A stretch of DNA of 39,669 nucleotides from Microbacterium sp. (GCA_017744855.1 JAGIAK010000014.1:1-39669); one strand, 5' to 3'; shown: positions 22,878-31,976, counted from the stretch's first letter. Numbers and translations are program-made. Notes: a model not told the origin generated them from the sequence alone.

Positions 22878-23922
22878 TCGCCACCTCGCGAAGGAACTCC
22901 GCCGCCTCTGCCGAGCGCCCGCGGTGCCTGAGTAGGTCGGCGTAGACCCGCACCGGTGATGCGACATACGCGTCGCGAACTTCGTTGCGGAGGCGGATCA
23001 CGTGCGGCGCGGCTTCACGGACACGGATGCGTCCGCCCGTGTGCACCTCGGTCACCTGCGCCTGTCGGGCCAGCAGTCGACTCGCGTCCCGCAGCTGATC
23101 TTCGCCGACGTACACATCCACGGCGGGCACGCTGGTCAGGTGCGGCGCGATGAGATCGGCTCCCGCTTCGCCGGTCAGCGCCCAGTCCTGCGCGTGAAGG
23201 GTCTCGGCGAGCATAGAGATCGATCGCTGCGGTTCGCGCCAGGGTACGTGGAACTCGGCCAGCGGCTCCTGTCCGCCCGCCGTGGCGTAGTGTCCGGCCC
23301 AATCGCTGAGCATGCGTCCGGGCGCACCGAACTCGCGGGCAGCGGAACTGCCTCGTTCGGCTCCGATCTTCGCCGTGTACCCCAGGTCGTCGAACTGGCG
23401 AAGAATCCGTGCGGCGTGTGCCGGTGAGACCCCGCTGATCTCCGCGATGGTCGACAACCGGTCGACCGGGCGGTCTGCGCCGTTCCGAAGCCGGCTGATC
23501 AGTAGAGTCTCGGCGATCGCATCGGCGGCGGCAGACCACCTGAAGGTCGTCGCCGGGCGTGCTCTGGTCGGGTCGAGCCGGCTGATGTAGAGCCGGCCGG
23601 GCACGACGAGCTGGGCGTGCCCGGTTGCGTCCGCCCAGGACAGCCCTTCCTCGTCGAGGAACTTGCGGGCACCAGAGCTCAGGTGCCGTGCCATGACGAC
23701 GGGAGTCGCCGGCTCTCGGGCCGCGCTGAGGCCGTGAACGATCTCGTTCCGCACCCTCCGCGCGTCGGCAGGAAGTCCTTCGCCCGCCCACACCGGATGG
23801 AAGGCCCATGCCTCGTGTCCGAGTGTCGCGCGCACGAGACTCCCGTCCCGGTGGGGCGCGAGATCCGAGGGTATGGCGTTCATCAGGAGGGAGAGCGCCC
23901 GCTCATTTTCTCGGAATGCCAT
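22867..23922 (-). CDS. AbiEi-like antitoxin / winged-helix regulator
   Basis: A 351-residue protein in three parts. The N-terminal part contains LSSGARKFLDEEGLSWADATG (81-101, the 'SxxARxxLxExGxSYxDxxG'-like segment of this family). A winged-helix domain lies at about 130-200 (STIAEISGVSPAHAARILRQFD). The C-terminal domain (DWALTGEAGADLIAPHL, VDVYV, SPVRVYADLLRHRG, AEFLREVAIGF) fits AbiEi-type antitoxins. It would bind DNA to repress its own operon and counteract the nucleotidyltransferase encoded just downstream. ATG 23922 is preceded exactly 6 bases by TACGAT (23934-23929), so the transcript is likely leaderless; longer upstream readings cross that promoter. It lies next to tRNA-Arg, in an accessory-looking spot. 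Confidence 0.75.
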   Translation of the reverse strand: MAFRENERALSLLMNAIPSDLAPHRDGSLVRATLGHEAWAFHPVWAGEGLPADARRVRNEIVHGLSAAREPATPVVMARHLSSGARKFLDEEGLSWADATGHAQLVVPGRLYISRLDPTRARPATTFRWSAAADAIAETLLISRLRNGADRPVDRLSTIAEISGVSPAHAARILRQFDDLGYTAKIGAERGSSAAREFGAPGRMLSDWAGHYATAGGQEPLAEFHVPWREPQRSISMLAETLHAQDWALTGEAGADLIAPHLTSVPAVDVYVGEDQLRDASRLLARQAQVTEVHTGGRIRVREAAPHVIRLRNEVRDAYVASPVRVYADLLRHRGRSAEAAEFLREVAIGF

Positions 23923-23928
23923 GGTTTT

Positions 23929-23934
23929 ATCGTA
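23929..23934 (-). promoter_or_regulatory. -10 element of the AbiE-like operon
   Basis: TACGAT (minus strand, 23934 to 23929) matches TANNNT and ends 6 bases before the antitoxin ATG. The -35 place shows no good TTGACA. The next 120 bases up to the tRNA terminator are less GC-rich than the surroundings and contain no gene I can support. Confidence 0.55.
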
Positions 23935-24055
23935 CCATGAGAGAAGCAAGTATTCTCGGGAAAAGCCGCCGTACACCCGCTGATGAGAAAACTGCGGATC
24001 GAGCGGAATCGCCGACGCCATATGAGCGGAATGAGTAAGAAGATCCCGGAAATGC

Positions 24056-24085
24056 GAAGAGGCCCGCCACCTGGCGGACCTCTTC
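24056..24085 (-). terminator. Terminator downstream of tRNA-Arg
   Basis: A nearly perfect 14-bp stem (24056-24069 with 24072-24085), read on the minus strand as GAAGAGGTCCGCCA and its partner, lies 7 bases after the 3' end of the tRNA. A short T-containing stretch follows on the minus strand (GCATTTCC). Confidence 0.75.
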
Positions 24086-24092
24086 ATGTCTG

Positions 24093-24165
24093 TGCCCCCG
24101 GAGGGATTCGAACCCCCGACCTACGGTACCGGAAACCGGCGCTCTATCCCCTGAGCTACGGAGGC
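24093..24165 (-). tRNA. tRNA-Arg(CCG)
   Basis: The 73-base cloverleaf (discriminator A included; CCA not encoded) has a 7-bp acceptor stem GCCTCCG/CGGGGGC with one G-U pair, a 4-bp D stem (GCTC/GAGC), anticodon stem and loop with T33 followed by the anticodon CCG, and a T arm with GGGGG-TTCGAAT-CCCTC. The first anticodon-stem pair is C27-U43, a mismatch. CCG reads the CGG arginine codon. argS, which charges it, lies about 0.9 kb away. A -10-like TAGTGT (24181-24176) overlaps the end of the upstream SGNH gene. Confidence 0.93.
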
Positions 24166-24181
24166 GCACCGGTCGACACTA

Positions 24182-24979
24182 TCACTGCTGGGGACTCGAC
24201 TTCGAACCCGCCTCCGTCACGGGCGCGCCGCGCAGCGCGTCGAGGTCGGCGGCGAGGCGCTCGGCCAGATAGTGGTGGCCGGCGGTCGACGGATGGCGCC
24301 TCCCGACCTCCACGTCGATCACGTCGAGATAGTTCCCCGTCGTGATCCAGTGCTCGGCGACGGGCGAGATGTACCACCAACCGCGTGCCGCCGCGAGAGC
24401 GGAGAGATCGCGGTCGATGCGCGCGGTGCCGCCGCCCACCGGGAGCACGTGAGGAGCCGGGCCGAGGACGACGATCTGCGCCTTCGGGTAGATCGCCGCC
24501 ATCGCGTCCCAGGCCGACGTCACCGCCTCGCGGTAGCCGACTTCGCCGAGGGACCTGTCGTTGATCGAGCCCTGGATGATGACGAGGTCGGGGGCGAGCG
24601 CAGGGTCGAGCGCGGCGATGCGCTCGCCGTACGCTGGACCGTCGATGCCGGGCTTCAGATAGCCGCTCCCGCGCACGCCCTTCACCACGGTGCTCCCGTC
24701 GAGGAGGTCGGCGAGCAGGTAGGCGTACCCGAGCGTGGGGACCGTCGCCGCTGACCCGTAGGTCCACGAGTCGCCGAACACGAGGACGGTCGGATGCTCC
24801 GGCAGCACGAGCGGCGCCGGGGCGACGATCGCGGTCTCCGTTCCGGAGGCCGAGGCGTCGGTCGTCGACAGCGGCGCCCATGGCCGCCACGCCCCGAGGA
24901 CGCATGCGGCGAGAGCCGCGAGGAGTGCGACGACGGCCGCGGCGAACCGCAGCGGGCGACGGGAGACGGCGGCCTTCAT
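24182..24979 (-). CDS. SGNH/GDSL-type hydrolase, membrane-anchored
   Basis: A 265-residue protein with an N-terminal hydrophobic segment (about residues 11-30) that is a signal anchor or uncleaved signal. The SGNH blocks are FGDSWTYG (Ser), GSGYLKPG (Gly), IIQGSINDRS (GxND) and RRHPSTAGHHYL (His). The Asp usually found three residues before the His is a Gly (GRRH), so the enzyme may use a Ser-His dyad. It is probably an extracytoplasmic esterase or deacetylase. I chose ATG 24979, since TACCCT (24991-24986) ends 6 bases before it; an in-frame ATG at 25009 gives 10 extra residues without an SD. It is divergent from argS. Confidence 0.8.
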   Translation of the reverse strand: MKAAVSRRPLRFAAAVVALLAALAACVLGAWRPWAPLSTTDASASGTETAIVAPAPLVLPEHPTVLVFGDSWTYGSAATVPTLGYAYLLADLLDGSTVVKGVRGSGYLKPGIDGPAYGERIAALDPALAPDLVIIQGSINDRSLGEVGYREAVTSAWDAMAAIYPKAQIVVLGPAPHVLPVGGGTARIDRDLSALAAARGWWYISPVAEHWITTGNYLDVIDVEVGRRHPSTAGHHYLAERLAADLDALRGAPVTEAGSKSSPQQ

Positions 24980-25050
24980 GGCATGAGGGTAGATCACGGC
25001 GGAGCGCATGCAAATTCCGAGGCTCGGACGCGCCGTAAACTGGGTGGTCT

Positions 25051-26715
25051 ATGACTCCTGAAACCCTCGCCGAAGCCCTCCTCGCCGTCCTCGCACCGAT
25101 CGCCGAGGAACGACGTCCCGGCGAGCCCGTCGCGCTCGCGGCATCCGACATCGTGCTGGACCGGCCCCGCAACCGCGACCACGGCGACTGGTCGTCGAAC
25201 ATCGCGATGCGTCTGGCCAAGTCGCTGGGCACCAATCCCCGCGAGCTCGCACAGCAGATCGCCGACGGCCTCGCGCAGGTCGACGGCGTCGCGAGCGCCG
25301 AGGTCGCAGGCCCGGGGTTCATCAACGTGCGCCTCGACGCCGCAGCGGCCGGCGCGCTGGCGAAGGTGATCGTCGAGGCCGGTGACGCGTACGGGAGCAA
25401 CGACTCCCAGCAGGGTGTGAGCGTGAACGTCGAGTTCGTCTCGGCGAACCCGACCGGCCCGCTGCACATCGGCCACACGCGCTGGGCCGCCCTCGGCGAC
25501 TCGATCGTCCGACTGCTGCTCGCCAGCGGCGCGAACGCCGTGCGCGAGTACTACATCAACGACGCGGGCGCCCAGATGGAGCGATTCGCCCTGTCGGTCG
25601 TCGCCGCAGCCAACGGCCGGCCGACGCCGGAGGGCGGCTACCCCGGCGAGTACATCACGACGCTCGCCGGACGGGTGCTGGAGGCGCGTCCCGACCTGCT
25701 CGGTCTGCCGGAGGACGAGCAGCTCGTCGTCGCCAGGGACCTGGCGTACGCCTTCCAGCTCGCCGAGATCCAGGCATCCCTCGCGCGCTTCAACGTGCCC
25801 TTCGACGTCTGGTTCTCGGAGCGCACCCTGCACGCGAAGGGCGAAGACGGCACGAGCCTCATCGATCAGGCGCTCGACCGCCTGCGCGAGCAGGGCCACG
25901 TGTTCGACGAGGACGGCGCGGTGTGGGTGCGCACCACCGACTTCGGCGACGACAAGGACCGTGTGATCCGCCGCTCCAACGGCGAGTACACGTACTTCGC
26001 CGCGGATGCCGCGTACTACCTGAACAAGGGCGACCGCGGCTTCGAGAACAAGATCTACCTGCTCGGAGCAGACCACCACGGTTACGTGCACCGCCTGAAG
26101 GCCGTCGCGGGAGCGGCGGGCGAGGACCCGGAGAAGAACATCCAGGTGCTCATCGGCCAGCTCGTGTCGGTCAAGGGTGCTCGTCTGAGCAAGCGTGCGG
26201 GCAACATCATCGAGATGGACGACCTGCAGTCCTGGATCGGCACGGACGCGCTGCGGTACGCCCTGGAGCGGTCGCCCGCCGACTCGCCGCTCGACCTCGA
26301 CCCGGAGCTGCTGAGGAAGCGCACCAACGACAACCCGGTGTTCTACGTGCAGTACGCCCACGCTCGTACGCACAACGTCGCCCGCAACGCGGCCGATTCG
26401 GGCGTCGACCGCTCGGAGTTCGCGCCGGAGACTCTCACGCACGAGTCCGAGAGCGCCCTGCTGGGAGCCCTGCAGGAGTTCCCCCGCATCGTCGGGTTCG
26501 CCGCCGAGGTGCGCGAGCCGCATCGCGTCGCGCGGTACCTCGAGGAGCTCGCCGGCCTGTACCACCGCTGGTACGACAACTGCCGCGTGATCCCGCAGGG
26601 CGATGACCCGATCGAGAGCGTGCACCGCACCCGGCTGTGGCTGAACGACGCCGCAGGACAGGTGTTCCGCAACGGTCTCGACCTGCTCGGAGTGTCGGCG
26701 CCCGAACGCATGTGA
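25051..26715 (+). CDS. argS: Arginyl-tRNA synthetase
   Basis: A 554-residue class I synthetase that charges tRNA-Arg. The HIGH motif is in NPTGPLHIGHTRWAA and the KMSKS-like element is VKGARLSKRAG. The N-terminal Add1 domain (DxxRNRDHGDWSSNIAM-like DRPRNRDHGDWSSN) recognises the tRNA D-loop, and the C-terminal DALR helical domain contains YAHARTHNV and YHRWYDNCRV. The length is normal. The start is ATG 25051; TAAACT (25036-25041) lies 9 bases before it, so the leader is very short. A tRNA-Arg gene lies nearby. Confidence 0.97.
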   Translation: MTPETLAEALLAVLAPIAEERRPGEPVALAASDIVLDRPRNRDHGDWSSNIAMRLAKSLGTNPRELAQQIADGLAQVDGVASAEVAGPGFINVRLDAAAAGALAKVIVEAGDAYGSNDSQQGVSVNVEFVSANPTGPLHIGHTRWAALGDSIVRLLLASGANAVREYYINDAGAQMERFALSVVAAANGRPTPEGGYPGEYITTLAGRVLEARPDLLGLPEDEQLVVARDLAYAFQLAEIQASLARFNVPFDVWFSERTLHAKGEDGTSLIDQALDRLREQGHVFDEDGAVWVRTTDFGDDKDRVIRRSNGEYTYFAADAAYYLNKGDRGFENKIYLLGADHHGYVHRLKAVAGAAGEDPEKNIQVLIGQLVSVKGARLSKRAGNIIEMDDLQSWIGTDALRYALERSPADSPLDLDPELLRKRTNDNPVFYVQYAHARTHNVARNAADSGVDRSEFAPETLTHESESALLGALQEFPRIVGFAAEVREPHRVARYLEELAGLYHRWYDNCRVIPQGDDPIESVHRTRLWLNDAAGQVFRNGLDLLGVSAPERM

Positions 26716-26740
26716 TCCGCCCCTAGGGCAGGATTGCAGG

Positions 26741-27583
26741 ATGAGCGACGACAACCCCACCCTGCCGTATCCGGCCGCGGACTCCGAGCATCCTACGCTC
26801 GCGCTCCCTCGGGAGACGGATGCCGTGGCCGGCTCGCCCCGGCGTCGTCGCTGGCCCTGGGTGGTGCTGATCGTCGTCGTGGTGCTCGCGCTGCTGGCGG
26901 TGGCGGGGGAGCTGCTCGCGCGCAGCGTCCTGCCCGGCGTGGTGCGCTCCATCGTGGTCGAGAAGCTCGATCTCCCCGCCGACCAGCAGCTCGACGTCGA
27001 TGCCGACGGCGTGCTGCTGCCGCAGTTGATCGGCGGCACGCTCGACAGCCTTCACCTCTCCAGCGACTCCGTCACCCTGCAGGGGGTCACCGGAGCGGTC
27101 GACGTGACGGCGACGGGCGTGCCCCTGCGCGGCGGCGACCTCGGCGGTGTGACCGGCGCGGTCAGCATCGACCAGTCGCAGTTCGCGGACCTGCTCGCCG
27201 GCGCTGATCTGCCCATCGACTCCGTCACTCTGGAGGCGCCGAACGCCACCGTCGCGGGCACCGTGCCGGTGCTCGGGGTGGCCGTTCCGCTCACCCTCAC
27301 CGTGACGCCTTTCATCGTCGACGGAGATCTCGATCTCACACCGGAGAGCCTCACGGTCGGCGGCGTGAGCCTCGACGCCGATCAGGTGCGCGCGACTCTG
27401 GGCTCGCTGGGGGAACGCCTCACACAGCCGCAGCGGATCTGCCTCGCCGATCGTCTCCCGGCCGGTGTGACGCTGACGAGCGTGAAGATCTCCGGTACGC
27501 GGGCCGTGGTCGACGTCGCCGTCGACGGTGCGATCCTCTCCGACGCCGCCCTGCAGGAGAAGGGCGTCTGCCCGCGAAACTGA
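26741..27583 (+). CDS. LmeA-family (DUF2993) phospholipid-binding protein
   Basis: A 280-residue protein with a cytoplasmic acidic/proline N-terminus (about 35 residues), one transmembrane helix (about 39-60), and an extracytoplasmic DUF2993 domain containing LDSLHLSSDSV and a long series of beta-strands. The C-terminus with ICLADRLPAGVTLTSV and GVCPRN contains two cysteines that could form a disulfide. Mycobacterial LmeA belongs to this family and is needed for lipomannan elongation, so a role in cell-envelope lipids is likely. ATG 26741 lies 25 bases after argS, so it is probably read from the argS promoter. Confidence 0.85.
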   Translation: MSDDNPTLPYPAADSEHPTLALPRETDAVAGSPRRRRWPWVVLIVVVVLALLAVAGELLARSVLPGVVRSIVVEKLDLPADQQLDVDADGVLLPQLIGGTLDSLHLSSDSVTLQGVTGAVDVTATGVPLRGGDLGGVTGAVSIDQSQFADLLAGADLPIDSVTLEAPNATVAGTVPVLGVAVPLTLTVTPFIVDGDLDLTPESLTVGGVSLDADQVRATLGSLGERLTQPQRICLADRLPAGVTLTSVKISGTRAVVDVAVDGAILSDAALQEKGVCPRN

Positions 27584-27603
27584 GCGCCAGAACCCGGATC
27601 GAG

Positions 27604-27622
27604 TATCGTTAGGCTAACCTAA
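27604..27622 (+). promoter_or_regulatory. Near-consensus DtxR/IdeR iron box
   Basis: The 19 bases match the DtxR/IdeR consensus at 16 of 19 places, with the core GTTAGGCTAACCTAA intact. The -10-like TAGGCT and TAACCT hexamers lie inside it, so a bound iron-repressor complex would block RNA polymerase directly. It controls irtA, whose ATG is 24 bases downstream. Confidence 0.88.
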
Positions 27623-27645
27623 CTAACTCGACGATCGGGAGACGC

Positions 27646-30249
27646 ATGGCCAGGGGCTTCCAGGGTGCGGTGCTGCGCGGTTTCGGCGCGCGCGACCACC
27701 TCGCGACGGTGACGGGCACCGAACGGCTCGCGCCGCAGTTCCTCCGCGTGCGGCTCAGGTCGGACACGCTCTTCGACGAGGTCACCGTCGAGCCGACCGC
27801 CTGGCTGCGGTTCTGGTTCCCCGACCCCGCCGGATCGACCGCCGAGCACCAGCGGGCGTACACGTTCACCGAGTCCGACCCGGAGACCGGGGAGTTCGCC
27901 GTCGACTTCGTGCTGCACGAGCCCGCCGGACCCGCGTCGGTCTGGGCGCAGCGGGCCACCGTCGGGGACAGCATCGCCGTGATGTCGCTCGGCTCCTACC
28001 GCTTCGAGGTGCCGGACGAGCCGCCTGGCGGGTACCTCCTCGTCGGGGACGCCGCGTCCATCCCGGCGATCAACAGCATCCTGGCCGTCGTCCCCGAGAC
28101 CGTGCCGATCGAGCTCTACCTGGAGCAGCACGATCCCGACGACGCGCTGATCCCCCTGCATCCGCATCCCCGCCTGCGCAGCCGCTGGGTGCCGAGGGGC
28201 GACGGCCGCGACCTCGCAGCCGCCATCGAATCGCGCGACTGGTCCAACTGGCGGGCCTGGGTGTGTGCGGAGTCGGCGACGATCCGTCATGCGAAGAACC
28301 GACTGCACGGCGAGTTCGGCTTCCCCAAGTCCGAGATCGAGGCGCGCGCGTACTGGATCCGCGGCAGGGCGATGGGCACGCTCCGCGACGAGAAGCCCAC
28401 CCCTGCCCCGTCGGAGGAGACCCCGGCGTCGTCGTTCCAGACGCCGACCCCCGCTGAGCCCGCGGAGGTCTCTGCGCCGCCGGCGACGGTCGCCTCGGCG
28501 GCGGCGCACGCGCGCGGCAGCTGGGACTCGCAGGCGGCCGGCCACCTGCTCGGCCCCCTGCGCGGGCGCCTGATCGCCGCAGGTATCGTGCAGGGCCTCC
28601 TCACCCTGCTGCAGCTCGCTCCGTTCGCGCTGCTCGTCGAGCTCTCCCGGCTGCTGTTGACCGGCGCCGAGCCGGGCGCCCTGTGGACGCTGGGTGTCGT
28701 CGCACTCGCGCTGATGGGCGGGGGAGCGCTCGCCGAGGCCGGCCTCATGCTCTGGCTGCACGCGGTCGACGCCGCATTCGAGCGCGATCTGCGCCGCCGC
28801 CTGCTCGACAAGCTGGCGAGAATCCCGCTCGGGTGGTTCGTCGACCGCGGCTCCGCCAGGGTCAAGACGCTCGTTCAGGACGACACGCTCGCCCTGCACT
28901 ACCTCGTCACCCATGCGGTCGTCGACGCCGTCGCGGCCGTGGTGGCTCCCGTCGCCGTGCTCGTCTACCTCTTCGTCGTCGATGCGCGACTGGCTCTGCT
29001 GCTTCTCGTGCCCGTGCTCGTCTACGTGGTGAGCATGTCGGTGATGATGGTGCGCTCCGGCGCGAAGATCGGCCAGGCGCAGCGCTGGACCGAGCGGCTG
29101 AACGACCAGGCGGGCGCCTACCTCGACGGGCAGCGCGTGGTGCGGGTCTTCGGCGGCGCAGCAGGCTCGGCGTTCCGCGGCAGCCTCGACGAGTACGTGC
29201 GCTTCCTCGGCGAGTGGCAGCGTCCCTTCACCGGCGCGAAGACCGTGATGGATCTGGCCACCCGTCCGACCACGTTCCTGTGGCTCATCGGCGTCGCCGG
29301 CTCGCTCCTGGTGGTCGGCGGCACGATGGATCCGCTGAACCTGCTGCCGTTCCTGTTCCTCGGCACGACCTTCGGCGCGCGCCTTCTGGGCGTCGGCTAC
29401 GGTCTGTCCGGCCTCCGCGACGGCATGCTCGCCGCGCGTCGGATCAGCGTGGCGCTCGAGGAGAAGGAGCTCGGCACGACGTCGGCGGCCAGGGCGGCGG
29501 CGGATGCCGCCACCGTGGAGTTCGACGGAGTGGAGTTCGCGTACCGTGCGGGGGTGCCGGTGCTGCACGGCGTCAGCGCGACCCTCGAACCCGGCACCGT
29601 GACCGCCCTCGTGGGCGCCTCGGGGTCGGGAAAGTCGACGCTCGCCGCGCTGCTCGCGCGCTTCCACGACGTCACGGCCGGCGCGGTGCGCATCGGCGGG
29701 GACGACGTGCGCACGCTCGACGCCGACGAGCTGTACGCGCGGGTGGGGTTCGTGTTCCAGGACGCGCAGCTCGTCACCGGCACCGTGCGTGACAACATCG
29801 CCCTCGCGCGGCCGGATGCCGACGACGACAGCATCCGCGCGGCGGCCGCCGCCGCGCAGCTGCACGAGCGCATCGAGAGGATGCCGCAGGGCTACGACAC
29901 GCCGCTCGGTCCGGACGCCGCGCTCTCCGGCGGCGAGCGGCAGCGTCTGACGATCGCGCGGGCGCTCCTCGCCGACACTCCCGTGCTCGTGCTCGACGAG
30001 GCCACGGCCTTCGCCGACCCCGAGTCTGAGCACCTCGTGCAGCGCGCGCTCGACGAGCTCACCCGCGGACGCACGGTGCTGGTCATCGCGCACCGTCTGC
30101 ACACCGTCACCGGCGTCGACCGCATCCTCGTGCTCGACGACGGTCGCCTCGTGGAGCAGGGCACGCACGCCGAGCTCGTCGCGGCGTCCGGTGCCTATCG
30201 ACGACTGTGGGACGCCCGCCTCACGCACACCTCGGAGGTCGCACGATGA
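27646..30249 (+). CDS. irtA: Siderophore importer IrtA: SIP domain fused to ABC transporter
   Basis: An 867-residue fusion. Residues 1 to about 250 are a siderophore-interacting/FAD domain (RAYTFT at 70-75 for FAD; GDAASIP at 134-140). A Pro/Ala/Glu-rich linker (about 253-290) leads to an ABC exporter-fold transmembrane domain (about 300-590, six helices) and a nucleotide-binding domain (Walker [10 protein letters not shown], signature [14 protein letters not shown], Walker [13 protein letters not shown]). This is the architecture and length of mycobacterial IrtA (about 860 residues), which imports ferric carboxymycobactin and reduces the iron at the inner side. The native siderophore here is unknown. 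ATG 27646 has GGGAG as SD. irtB overlaps by ATGA. Confidence 0.92.
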   Translation: MARGFQGAVLRGFGARDHLATVTGTERLAPQFLRVRLRSDTLFDEVTVEPTAWLRFWFPDPAGSTAEHQRAYTFTESDPETGEFAVDFVLHEPAGPASVWAQRATVGDSIAVMSLGSYRFEVPDEPPGGYLLVGDAASIPAINSILAVVPETVPIELYLEQHDPDDALIPLHPHPRLRSRWVPRGDGRDLAAAIESRDWSNWRAWVCAESATIRHAKNRLHGEFGFPKSEIEARAYWIRGRAMGTLRDEKPTPAPSEETPASSFQTPTPAEPAEVSAPPATVASAAAHARGSWDSQAAGHLLGPLRGRLIAAGIVQGLLTLLQLAPFALLVELSRLLLTGAEPGALWTLGVVALALMGGGALAEAGLMLWLHAVDAAFERDLRRRLLDKLARIPLGWFVDRGSARVKTLVQDDTLALHYLVTHAVVDAVAAVVAPVAVLVYLFVVDARLALLLLVPVLVYVVSMSVMMVRSGAKIGQAQRWTERLNDQAGAYLDGQRVVRVFGGAAGSAFRGSLDEYVRFLGEWQRPFTGAKTVMDLATRPTTFLWLIGVAGSLLVVGGTMDPLNLLPFLFLGTTFGARLLGVGYGLSGLRDGMLAARRISVALEEKELGTTSAARAAADAATVEFDGVEFAYRAGVPVLHGVSATLEPGTVTALVGASGSGKSTLAALLARFHDVTAGAVRIGGDDVRTLDADELYARVGFVFQDAQLVTGTVRDNIALARPDADDDSIRAAAAAAQLHERIERMPQGYDTPLGPDAALSGGERQRLTIARALLADTPVLVLDEATAFADPESEHLVQRALDELTRGRTVLVIAHRLHTVTGVDRILVLDDGRLVEQGTHAELVAASGAYRRLWDARLTHTSEVAR

Positions 30250-31976
30250 TCCGCACCGTCCGCTCCCTGCTCCCGGACTCGGCGAGGCCACGGCTCGGCG
30301 CCTACGCCGCGGCATCCGTGGTCTCGGTCGTGCTGCGCGCCGTGGGCGCCGTTCTCTTCGTGCCGCTGCTGTCGGCGCTGTTCGGCGCCGCGCCGTCGGA
30401 CGCCCTGGTCTGGGTGGCCGCGCTGACCGTGGCGACCGTGCTCGGGTGGGCGGTCGACGCTTTCGCAGCGCGTCTCGGGTTCGCCCTCGGCTTCGGGATG
30501 CTGGACAACGCCCAGCGCACGGTCGCCGAGCGGATCAGCCGCATCCGGCTCACCTGGTTCACCGCGGACAACACCGCGACGGCCCGCCAGGCGATCGCGG
30601 CGACCGGTCCCGACCTCGTCGGCCTGTTCATCTACCTCTTCACCCCGCTGCTGTCCGCCCTGCTGCTGCCGGTCGCGATCGGGCTGGCGCTGCTGCCCGT
30701 CGCCTGGCCGCTCGGCGTCGCCGCCCTCCTCGGCACGCCGATCCTGCTCGCCGCGATGTGGGCGTCGGCACGGCTCTCGCGTCGGGCAGACAGGGCGGCA
30801 TCGGATGCCAACGCGGCCGTCACCGAGCGGATCCTCGAGTTCGCCCGCACGCAGTCGGCCCTGCGTGCGGCCCGCCGTGCCGACTCCGCGCGCAGCCTCG
30901 CCGGCGACGCTCTGCAGGCGCAGCACTCCTCGGTGCTGCGCCTGGTGCTGATGCAGGTGCCGGGCCAGATCCTGTTCAGCATCGCGGCCCAGCTCGCGCT
31001 GGTGCTGCTCGCCGGTACGACGGTCGTGCTCGCCGCCCGCGGCGGGATCGATGCGCCGCAGGCCGTGGCGTTGATCGTCGTCATCGTGCGCTACCTGGAG
31101 CCGATGACGGTGCTCGCCACGCTGTCTCCCGCTCTGGAGTCGACACTGGCGGTGATCGAGCGCATCCGTACCGTGCTCGACGCCCCGGTCGACGGGCACG
31201 GACCGGGCACGAGCGAGGCGACCACCGCGCCGCACATCGAGTTCCGCGGCGTCTCCTTCGGCTACGGTGACACGCAGGTGCTGCACGACCTCGACCTCGT
31301 GATCGAGGCCGGTTCATCGACCGCGATCGTCGGACCGTCCGGATCGGGCAAGAGCACGGTGCTCGCGCTCATCGCGGGACTGCACGCCCCGGATGCCGGG
31401 AGCATCCTGGTGGATGGCGTCGATGCCTCGTCGCTCGACGCGGAGACCCGTCGTCGTCTGGTCTCGGCGGTGTTCCAGGAGACGGCTCTGGTCGACGGGA
31501 CGATCGACGACAACGTCCGTGTGGGGGATCCGGAGGCGCCGGCGCACGCAGTGGAGGGCGCGCTGCGCGCGGCCCGCGCCGACGGGATCGCTGCGCGCCT
31601 CGGCCGAGGGAAGGTGGGGGAGCGCGGCGCTGCGCTGTCCGGAGGCGAACGTCAGCGGGTGAGCATCGCGCGCGCCCTCGTCAAGCGCGCGCCGATCCTC
31701 CTCATCGACGAGGCGACCAGCGCGCTCGACACCGAGAACGAGGCGGCCGTCGTCGACGCGCTGCACTCGGCGTCCGACCGCACCAGGGTGGTCGTCGCCC
31801 ATCGATACGCGAGCATCGCGGGCTGCGACAGGGTTGTGTTCCTCGACGGCGGACGCGTCGTCGAACAGGGCGGCGTGGACGAGCTCCGGCGCGCGGGCGG
31901 CCGCTTCGCCGCGTTCTGGCGGGAGCAGGGGGAGAGCGGAGCCTGGCGCCTCAGGGCTTCCCGGTCCGAGGCGTAG
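30246..31976 (+). CDS. irtB: Siderophore importer IrtB, ABC permease/ATPase
   Basis: A 576-residue half-transporter that pairs with IrtA. Six transmembrane helices occupy about residues 15-310. The nucleotide-binding domain has Walker [10 protein letters not shown], signature [14 protein letters not shown], Walker [13 protein letters not shown] and the switch His in VVAHRYA. Length matches mycobacterial IrtB (about 579). It lacks the SIP domain. The ATG overlaps the irtA stop as ATGA (30246-30249). The 3' end overlaps the convergent YihY gene by 26 bases. Confidence 0.93.
   Translation: MIRTVRSLLPDSARPRLGAYAAASVVSVVLRAVGAVLFVPLLSALFGAAPSDALVWVAALTVATVLGWAVDAFAARLGFALGFGMLDNAQRTVAERISRIRLTWFTADNTATARQAIAATGPDLVGLFIYLFTPLLSALLLPVAIGLALLPVAWPLGVAALLGTPILLAAMWASARLSRRADRAASDANAAVTERILEFARTQSALRAARRADSARSLAGDALQAQHSSVLRLVLMQVPGQILFSIAAQLALVLLAGTTVVLAARGGIDAPQAVALIVVIVRYLEPMTVLATLSPALESTLAVIERIRTVLDAPVDGHGPGTSEATTAPHIEFRGVSFGYGDTQVLHDLDLVIEAGSSTAIVGPSGSGKSTVLALIAGLHAPDAGSILVDGVDASSLDAETRRRLVSAVFQETALVDGTIDDNVRVGDPEAPAHAVEGALRAARADGIAARLGRGKVGERGAALSGGERQRVSIARALVKRAPILLIDEATSALDTENEAAVVDALHSASDRTRVVVAHRYASIAGCDRVVFLDGGRVVEQGGVDELRRAGGRFAAFWREQGESGAWRLRASRSEA

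Noticed and set aside
22003-24165. An integrative element with attachment repeats at the tRNA
   Set aside because: I found no integrase gene and no repeat of the tRNA 3' end on the far side of the cassette, so only the position is suggestive.
23983-24345. A plus-strand ORF running through the tRNA, reading IRTPDLRYRKPALYPLS
   Set aside because: This is the well-known false protein made by translating the reverse complement of tRNA-Arg.
27619-30315. An 898-codon open frame on the minus strand opposite irtA
   Set aside because: IrtA has full domain motifs on the plus strand; the antisense reading is rich in Arg, His, Asp and Glu with no recognisable motif.
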